Program-made: the position numbers and the translations under genes | Notes under the pieces: model-generated | What the model saw: only the letters and a program-made list of their open reading frames with translations | What the model was told of the DNA's origin: nothing | Database searches by the model: none | Part shown: piece by piece, positions 5,084 to 9,379 of the stretch | Numbering within the stretch: the first letter of the stretch is position 1 | How the letters are laid out: every line of letters starts with the position of its first letter | DNA from: JBEOJY01 sp040275305 | GTDB taxonomy: Bacteria; Pseudomonadota; Alphaproteobacteria; UBA9219 | Assembly (NCBI GenBank): GCA_040275305.1 | Contig: JBEOJY010000019.1 | Coordinates: forward strand, 1-9,379 | Length of the DNA stretch: 9,379 nt | Reading direction: 5' to 3'

Positions 5084-6574
5084 CTATGACGAAGTGGTTT
5101 CTTGCGACGACGGTTCTTTCTTGCGCAGGCGCGAGATGGTGGCGGTGGTGCTGTGGCCGTCTTCGAGTTTGGCCAGACGCACTTCTCCGCCCCAGCTTTT
5201 GACGAGATCGCCGCCGACAACCTGCTCGACTTTGTAGTCCGCGCCTTTGACCAGCACATCGGGGCGGATCGCCTTGATTAGCTCGATCGGCGTGTCTTCC
5301 TCGAACACCACGACTTTTTCGACATGGCCGATCGAGGCGAGCACGGTCGCGCGGGAGGCTTCGTTTTGGATCGGGCGGCTTTCGCCTTTGAGGCGGCGCA
5401 CCGAATTGTCACTGTTGAGGCCGACGATCAGTTTGTCGCAGGCGGCGCGCGCCTGTCGTAGAAGCGAGATATGTCCGGGGTGAAGCAGGTCGAAGCAGCC
5501 GTTGGTGAAGCCGACTTTCAGCCCCTGCTTGCGCCAGCGCTCGGCGATTTCGGCAGCTTGCGCGCGGTCGATGGTTTTGTCAGCGCCTTGCCAGGAATCG
5601 CCTCGCAGCAACTCGCGCTCTAGCTCTTCGCGCGCGACGGTCGCCGTGCCAATTTTGCCGACGACGATGGCTCCCGCGATGTTGGCAAGGCTGGCGCTTT
5701 CGTGCGGCGGGACGCCACCAGCCAGCGCAAGGGCAAGGGTTGCAACGACGGTGTCGCCTGCGCCTGACACATCGTAGACTTCGCGCGCGGTGGCGCGGTC
5801 GTGCAGGGCGGGCTGGTCCTTCATGACGAGGCAGACGCCATCGCCGCCAAGCTTGGCGAGCACACCTTCAAGCTTGAGCGACGAGATCAGTTTACGCGCG
5901 GCTTTTTCCGCGTCTTCCGGGGTTGCGATGGTTGAGCTTGTCGCTTCGGACAATTCGCGGCGGTTGGGGGTCAGGAGCGAGGCGCCTTGGTAGCGCGAGA
6001 AGTCTCGGCCTTTGGGGTCCACCAGCACGCGCAGATTTTTGCTTTTTGCCAGATTGATCGTTTCGCGGATGATCGTGGAGGTCAGGACTCCTTTGGCGTA
6101 ATCCGACAAGATCACGATCGAGCTTTCCTTTATCGCATTCTCGATGCGTTGGAGAATCTGTTGTTCCGTGTCGCTGGAAATGGGCGCGGCGATTTCATGG
6201 TCGACGCGCAGAAGTTGCTGGCCGTTCGCGACAAAGCGCGTTTTCAGTGTGGTGGGGCGCACGCTATCGGTCAAGACGTAGGAGGCGATTTGGGGCAGGG
6301 AGCTGATTTGTTCCGCGATTTCGTATCCGGCGGAATCCTGTCCCACGATGCCAACCAGATCGACCATGCCGCCGAGCGCCACGAGGTTACGAACGACATT
6401 GCCTGCGCCGCCCAGTGTGACGGATTCGCGCTGTTCGCGCAGCACGGGGATGGGGGCTTCGGGCGACACGCGCTCGACCTGTCCGTAGACATAGCGGTCG
6501 AGCATGATGTCGCCGATGCACAGGACTCGGTGCCCGGCCAATTTGCCGATCAAGGGAAGCAGAGGGGAAGTCAT
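5084..6574 (-). CDS. hldE: Bifunctional heptose-7-phosphate kinase / heptose-1-phosphate adenylyltransferase
   Basis: A 496-residue fused enzyme of ADP-heptose synthesis for the lipopolysaccharide inner core. The N-terminal PfkB/ribokinase-like domain (about 1-325) phosphorylates D-glycero-D-manno-heptose 7-phosphate at C1: GDIMLDRYVYGQVERVSPEA (21-40), GGAGNV (55-60), DPKGRDFSRY (186-195), LTPNRRE (201-207) and DVSGAGDT (268-275) with catalytic Asp274. The C-terminal cytidylyltransferase-like domain (about 350-490) adds AMP: VGFTNGCFDLLHPGH (354-368) with the HxGH motif at 365-368, GLNSDNSVRRLKG (385-397), DVLVKGADY (439-447) and GHSTTATISR (473-482). Neither active site looks damaged and length is normal. 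The start at 6574 is chosen over two in-frame ATGs upstream because TACGGAG lies 9 nt before it. hldD lies upstream on the same strand but is separated by 486 bp of repeat DNA. Confidence 0.96.
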   Translation of the reverse strand: MTSPLLPLIGKLAGHRVLCIGDIMLDRYVYGQVERVSPEAPIPVLREQRESVTLGGAGNVVRNLVALGGMVDLVGIVGQDSAGYEIAEQISSLPQIASYVLTDSVRPTTLKTRFVANGQQLLRVDHEIAAPISSDTEQQILQRIENAIKESSIVILSDYAKGVLTSTIIRETINLAKSKNLRVLVDPKGRDFSRYQGASLLTPNRRELSEATSSTIATPEDAEKAARKLISSLKLEGVLAKLGGDGVCLVMKDQPALHDRATAREVYDVSGAGDTVVATLALALAGGVPPHESASLANIAGAIVVGKIGTATVAREELERELLRGDSWQGADKTIDRAQAAEIAERWRKQGLKVGFTNGCFDLLHPGHISLLRQARAACDKLIVGLNSDNSVRRLKGESRPIQNEASRATVLASIGHVEKVVVFEEDTPIELIKAIRPDVLVKGADYKVEQVVGGDLVKSWGGEVRLAKLEDGHSTTATISRLRKKEPSSQETTSS

Positions 6575-6583
6575 TCTAATATA

Positions 6584-6590
6584 CTCCGTA
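6584..6590 (-). promoter_or_regulatory. hldE: Ribosome binding site of hldE
   Basis: On the minus strand this reads TACGGAG, 9 nt before the ATG at 6574. The same heptamer precedes hldD (8082-8088, 7 nt spacing). It selects the 496-residue form of HldE over starts at 6595 or 6613, which would add 7 or 13 residues. Confidence 0.7.
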
Positions 6591-6621
6591 TCCATGTAAG
6601 CTCGAAAAAGCAAAAAGGGCT

Positions 6622-6769
6622 GTCATTCCGCACACAGCTTTCGACCGAAGGTCGGAAAGCGGGGATGCGGAATCCGATGTTCTGTCAACCTCATGAAAAA
6701 CATCGGATTCCGCATAAATTTTCTTATCAGACTGCTGCGCAATCCGAGAAGAAAATTTTGCGGAATGAC
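6622..6769. repeat. Inverted pair of palindromic repeat units with shared ends and different cores
   Basis: Unit 1 (6622-6681) begins GTCATTCCGCA and ends ATGCGGAATCCGATGTT. Unit 2 (6699-6769) is the reverse complement of the same layout, starting AACATCGGATTCCGCAT and ending TGCGGAATGAC. The ends match perfectly (11 and 17 bp), but the interiors differ. Unit 1 holds a hairpin at 6637-6660 (GCTTTC-GACC / GGTC-g-GAAAGC). Unit 2 holds a different 10-bp hairpin, AAATTTTCTT (6716-6725) with AAGAAAATTT (6749-6758). The whole can fold as two separate stems or as one cloverleaf-like form closed by 6622-6632/6759-6769. It lies between hldE and hldD and overlaps neither gene. The GTCATTCC opening recalls palindromic repeats of alphaproteobacteria; membership in a named family is not established. 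Confidence 0.75.
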
Positions 6770-6810
6770 GATCCATTTTTTTTGGTTTTCAAGAAAAAAG
6801 CATACCTGCC

Positions 6811-7037
6811 CATGCTACCCTACACTTTAACGCATTGTTTCAGAACAAGATTAGTTCCTGCCACATGCGTCACACCCGCGAAGGCGGGTGCCCACCTCCT
6901 GTCGCAGATACGAGCGCTTGACTTGCATGTTTTTGCCTTGTTTCAACGTCGGGAGATGGGTGCCCGCCTTCGCGGGCATGACGCTTGCTGCTTATTTCTT
7001 CCTGCAATATCAATGCATCCATCTGTAGGGTAGCATG
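6811..7037. mobile_element. MITE-like foldback element with terminal inverted repeats and target-site duplication
   Basis: The ends are perfect 14-bp inverted repeats: CATGCTACCCTACA at 6811-6824 and its complement at 7024-7037. A further six bases (GCATTG, 6832-6837) match inverted at 7011-7016 after a 7-nt unmatched stretch at each end. Immediately outside lies a direct repeat, ATACCTGC at 6802-6809 and 7038-7045. Counting the next base gives 9 bp with one c/t difference, exactly abutting the left end. That is the signature of transposon insertion. At 227 bp, with no coding potential of its own, it would be a non-autonomous element mobilised in trans. Two REP-like hairpins in opposite orientation occupy its middle, making it a long imperfect palindrome. 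No transposase is in this window, so the parent family is unknown. Confidence 0.7.
6867..6984. repeat. Inverted pair of REP-like hairpins
   Basis: The left copy has the hairpin CACCCGC-gaag-GCGGGTG (6873-6890); the right copy has TGCCCGC-cttc-GCGGGCA (6961-6978). Each is flanked by matching outer sequence in inverted orientation (GCGTCA at 6867-6872, TGACGC at 6979-6984, plus CCCA/TGGG inside). Relative to each other the stems differ at two base pairs, both changed on both sides so pairing is kept. This resembles the widespread alphaproteobacterial GTCAT(n)CCCGCGAAGGCGGG repeat type. The pair sits inside the MITE-like element. Confidence 0.75.
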
Positions 7038-7060
7038 ATACCTGCTATTAAATTCGCGCT

Positions 7061-8074
7061 TTATACGTAACGGTCTTTCTGCATCAAATAATTCTGAACA
7101 TAAAGTCGCACGCCGTCTTCCAAGCTTGTGAATGGCGAGGTGTATCCGGTTGCGCGAAGCTTGTCCATGTCGGCTTGCGTGAAATATTGGTATTTGTCAC
7201 GCAGCGCTTCGGGCATGTCGCGATAGCGGATTTGCGGGGCTTTTCCTGCGGCTTGATAGACGGCGATGGCGAGGTCGGCGAAGTTACGCGCTTTTCCGGT
7301 TCCGAGGTTGAATAACCCGCCGATTTTGGGGTGGTCGAGAAACCAGAGCATGACTTTGATGACATCTCCGACCCAGATGAAATCGCGACTCTGGCCGCCA
7401 TCCGGCACATCGGGGCGGTGCGATTTGAAGAGTGAGAAAGCCTCGTTACGCGCGGCGTAGGGGTAGATTTGATCGACGACTGAGCGTTGGCTGCCTTTGT
7501 GGTATTCGTTGGGGCCGTAGACGTTGAAGAATTTTAGGCCCACGCATGGGAAGGCGGCGGAAGATCCGGCGGGTGGCCTGTTGCGCACGACCCAGCGGTC
7601 GAAGAGGTGTTTGCTCCAACCGTAGGGATTGAGCGGGCGCAATTTAGCGAGGCCTTCGAGGCTTTCATCGTCGACGAATCCATCTGTTCCGTCGCCGTAG
7701 GTCGCTGCGGACGAGGCGTATATAAGGGGCATCTGTTCATCGCGACACCAGCGCCAGAGGCGTTGGCTTAAGCGCGTGTTGTGGTCGAGGATGAGGTCGA
7801 CATCGGTTTCGGTGGTGGTCGAGATCGCGCCAAGATGGAAGATCGCTTCGATTTTGTCCTTGCGTTCGTCGAGGTAATCAAAAAGCGCTTCCGGCTTGAC
7901 GATATCCTCAAGGTCGCGCTTGGCGACGTTACGCCATTTATCCGCGCAATCGCCGCCGGAGCTGCCACCGTCGCGCGTGAGCCAGTCGCAGATAGCTACA
8001 CGCTCTCCGCGCGATTCTAGCGCGGCGATGAGATTCGATCCGATAAATCCGGCTCCGCCGGTCACGACGATCAT
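7061..8074 (-). CDS. hldD: ADP-L-glycero-D-manno-heptose 6-epimerase
   Basis: A 337-residue extended short-chain dehydrogenase/reductase that inverts C6 of ADP-D-glycero-D-manno-heptose to give the L-glycero form used in lipopolysaccharide core assembly, with tightly bound NADP or NAD. Visible features are the Rossmann loop TGGAGFIGSN (5-14), HLGAISTTTETD (80-91, typical of HldD), SSAATYGDG (121-129), the catalytic YGWSK (151-155), LKFFNVYGPNEYHKGSQRSV (180-199) and RDFIWVGDVIKV (230-241). Length is close to the family norm. The start has TACGGAG 7 nt upstream. It works one step after HldE, which lies downstream on the same strand beyond a repeat-filled 486-bp gap; the gmhA and gmhB steps are not in the window. 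fabD is divergent, 127 bp away. Confidence 0.96.
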   Translation of the reverse strand: MIVVTGGAGFIGSNLIAALESRGERVAICDWLTRDGGSSGGDCADKWRNVAKRDLEDIVKPEALFDYLDERKDKIEAIFHLGAISTTTETDVDLILDHNTRLSQRLWRWCRDEQMPLIYASSAATYGDGTDGFVDDESLEGLAKLRPLNPYGWSKHLFDRWVVRNRPPAGSSAAFPCVGLKFFNVYGPNEYHKGSQRSVVDQIYPYAARNEAFSLFKSHRPDVPDGGQSRDFIWVGDVIKVMLWFLDHPKIGGLFNLGTGKARNFADLAIAVYQAAGKAPQIRYRDMPEALRDKYQYFTQADMDKLRATGYTSPFTSLEDGVRLYVQNYLMQKDRYV

Positions 8075-8201
8075 GGGGAGACTCCGTAGGTTCAGGCATG
8101 TCCACTAGAACGGGTTGGCGGCGATTTGACAAGGGGCTTTCAATTATGCATGTGGTTGGCTTAAGACAATTATTTTTGACGAAGTGTGGACAGGAGTCGA
8201 T
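8075..8201. promoter_or_regulatory. Divergent hldD/fabD promoter region
   Basis: This 127-bp region must serve hldD leftward and fabD rightward. For hldD, the minus strand has CATAAT (8143-8148) as a possible -10 and TTGTCT (8164-8169) as a -35, but the 15-nt spacer is short. For fabD, a consensus -35 TTGACA lies at 8126-8131, yet no good -10 follows at 16-18 nt. AGGAG at 8192-8196 is the fabD ribosome binding site. The hldD ribosome site lies at 8082-8088. Promoter assignments are tentative. Confidence 0.3.
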
Positions 8202-9140
8202 ATGAATTACGCATTTGTTTTTCCGGGGCAGGGCAGTCAGTCGGTTGGGATGGGCAAGGCTTTGGCCGATGCGTTTGCCGAAGCGCGCGAGGTGTTTGAG
8301 GAGGTTGACGATGCCTTGGGGCAAAAGCTGTCGAAGCTGATGTTCGAAGGGCTGGAAGAGGATTTACGCCTGACGCAGAACGCGCAACCTGCGTTGATGG
8401 CGGTTAGTATGGCGGCGTTGCGGGTGCTAGGGAAACAGGGCGGGTTCGATCTGGCGAAGTCGGCCAAGTTCGTCGCGGGGCACAGTCTTGGCGAATATTC
8501 GGCGCTGTGCGCGGCGGGGAGCTTTGGCGTTGCCGAAGCGGCGCGGCTGTTGCGCACGCGCGGGATGGCGATGCAGCAGGCGGTTCCGGTCGGCGTCGGC
8601 GCGATGGCGGCCATGATCGGAGTCGCGTGGGATGTTGCGCAGGAGATTGCGCAGGAGGCCGCGCAAGGCGAGGTTTGCGCGGCGGCGAACGACAACGCGC
8701 CGGGGCAGGTGGTGATCAGCGGGCATGTTGGCGCGATCGACCGCGCGATTGCGCTCGCTGCGGCGCGGGGGTTCAAGCGCAGCGTCAAGCTTCCGGTCAG
8801 CGCGCCGTTTCATTGTTCCTTGATGCAGCCTGCGGCGGAGGCGATGGCCAAGGCTTTGGCCGAGGTGAGAATTTTGCCGCCTTGCGTTCCGGTCGTCGCC
8901 AATGTGACGGCGGAGGCGGTTAGCGATCCTGCGCTTATTCGGGATTTACTGGTGCGGCAGGTCACGGGTTCTGTGCGTTGGCGCGAGTCCGTTCTGTACA
9001 TGAGGAAGAACGGCGTGGAAAAGCTTGTCGAATGCGGGGCGGGATCGGTGCTGGCCGGGCTGGCGCGGCGTATTGATCGGGAACTTATGTCCGTGTCGTT
9101 GTCCGGGCCAGAAGAGATCGAGGGTTTTTTGAAGGCGTGA
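8202..9140 (+). CDS. fabD: Malonyl-CoA:acyl carrier protein transacylase
   Basis: A 312-residue enzyme that moves malonyl from CoA to acyl carrier protein, supplying the extender unit for type II fatty acid synthesis in the cytoplasm. Diagnostic motifs are FPGQGSQSVGMG (7-18), GHSLGEYSAL (93-102) with nucleophile Ser95, R120 in LRTRGMAMQ, the AANDNAPGQVVISG segment (161-174), SAPFHCSLM (200-208) with catalytic His204, and QVTGSVRW (253-260). Length is normal. The start at 8202 is preferred over ATG 8184 because AGGAG ends 5 nt before it and the protein then opens with the family's short first strand MNYAFVFPGQGSQ. In many bacteria fabG follows fabD; here only repeats are seen for the 239 bp to the window end. 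It is divergent from hldD, so outer-membrane sugar and fatty acid genes share a control region. Confidence 0.96.
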   Translation: MNYAFVFPGQGSQSVGMGKALADAFAEAREVFEEVDDALGQKLSKLMFEGLEEDLRLTQNAQPALMAVSMAALRVLGKQGGFDLAKSAKFVAGHSLGEYSALCAAGSFGVAEAARLLRTRGMAMQQAVPVGVGAMAAMIGVAWDVAQEIAQEAAQGEVCAAANDNAPGQVVISGHVGAIDRAIALAAARGFKRSVKLPVSAPFHCSLMQPAAEAMAKALAEVRILPPCVPVVANVTAEAVSDPALIRDLLVRQVTGSVRWRESVLYMRKNGVEKLVECGAGSVLAGLARRIDRELMSVSLSGPEEIEGFLKA

Positions 9141-9156
9141 TGCAATACCGATTGCA
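9141..9156. other. Short hairpin directly after the fabD stop
   Basis: TGCAAT-accg-ATTGCA forms a 6-bp stem with a 4-nt loop, beginning at the first base after the TGA of fabD. There is no T-run after it, so it is not a typical intrinsic terminator; it may stabilise the 3' end or be chance. Confidence 0.35.
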
Positions 9157-9197
9157 GCTCAAGAGTTGGCAAACATTGATGCAAGACAGACTTGATT

Positions 9198-9327
9198 CCC
9201 TCCCCCTTGCGGGGAGGGCTAGGGTGGGGGACTAGAAGACAGAAAGCAGGTGTCAGGTATCAGAACGGCCTTGCGGCAAGACTATGCCTCTAATGCCTGA
9301 TCTCTGCTTGCTGAAGCTCCCCCACCC
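9198..9327. repeat. Composite palindromic repeat downstream of fabD
   Basis: Part one is a hairpin CCCTCCCC (9198-9205) / GGGGAGGG (9211-9218) with a 5-nt loop, of a kind common in alphaproteobacterial intergenic DNA. Part two is a larger foldback: GGGTGGGGGA (9222-9231) pairs with TCCCCCACCC (9318-9327), and inside it 9241-9263 pairs with 9290-9312 at 17 of 23 positions. No open frame with a ribosome binding site is seen from 9141 to the window end at 9379. A terminator role for fabD is possible but no T-run follows. Confidence 0.6.
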
Positions 9328-9379
9328 CCCGCCTTTATCTGTTGGACACGAGGTATAGTCCAGAAGCTGTTTAACGACA

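Noticed and set aside
6622..6769. Cloverleaf shape suggesting a tRNA or tRNA-like RNA
   Set aside because: It is 148 nt long, lacks the T-loop and anticodon arm features, and is better explained as two inverted repeat units.
6759..6783. Intrinsic terminator on the plus strand (stem arm followed by eight T)
   Set aside because: No plus-strand gene lies upstream to need it; the T-run follows the outer arm of a repeat and is 6 nt away from it.
5987..7033. Long open frame on the plus strand, opposite hldE and running through the repeats
   Set aside because: Most of it is antisense to a clearly functional hldE, and its last third crosses the palindromic repeats. The translation shows no recognisable domain and there is no good ribosome binding site.
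6811..7037. CRISPR array
   Set aside because: Repeats here are inverted and paired, not direct and regularly spaced, and no cas gene is present.

Overview
The window looks like a chromosomal segment from a Gram-negative bacterium, most likely an alphaproteobacterium. Heptose genes (hldE, hldD) imply a heptose-containing lipopolysaccharide and so an outer membrane. The intergenic repeats resemble palindromic repeats common in alphaproteobacterial genomes: a CACCCGC/GCGGGTG hairpin type and a CCCTCCCC/GGGGAGGG type. Base composition is moderately GC-rich. The taxonomic call is an inference and no species is named.

Layout. (1) Positions 50-1552, minus strand: a short HD-GYP-type protein (probable cyclic-di-GMP phosphodiesterase or relative) and, upstream of it, an exported DUF2147 protein. 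The 150 bp between them hold two interleaved inverted repeats that would give the HD-GYP mRNA leader a pseudoknot topology or two competing hairpins. (2) Positions 1553-1784: a divergent intergenic region with a short dyad and three TTGCGA copies. (3) Positions 1785-5031, plus strand: a tightly packed run of six genes with gaps of -4, 3, 0, 12 and 11 nt. It begins with two small single-pass membrane proteins that look like diverged tandem paralogues. Then come xanthine-guanine phosphoribosyltransferase (gpt), an RlmI-type 23S rRNA methyltransferase, a SpoU/TrmH-type RNA methyltransferase and a YCII-domain protein. (4) Positions 5084-8074, minus strand: hldD then hldE, the epimerase and the bifunctional kinase/adenylyltransferase of ADP-heptose synthesis. 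(5) Positions 8202-9140, plus strand: fabD, malonyl-CoA:ACP transacylase. (6) Positions 9141-9379: a repeat-rich tail after fabD with no gene.

The genes themselves are mostly ordinary housekeeping. The unusual content is between them. The 486 bp between hldD and hldE is almost wholly repeat DNA. One part is a pair of oppositely oriented repeat units with identical ends but different cores (6622-6769). The other is a foldback, MITE-like element with 14-bp terminal inverted repeats and an apparent 8-9 bp target-site duplication (6811-7037). That element carries two REP-like hairpins in opposite orientation whose stems differ by compensatory changes. The insertion probably separated two genes of one pathway. 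The other items worth attention are the HD-GYP leader structure and the uncharacterised membrane-protein pair.
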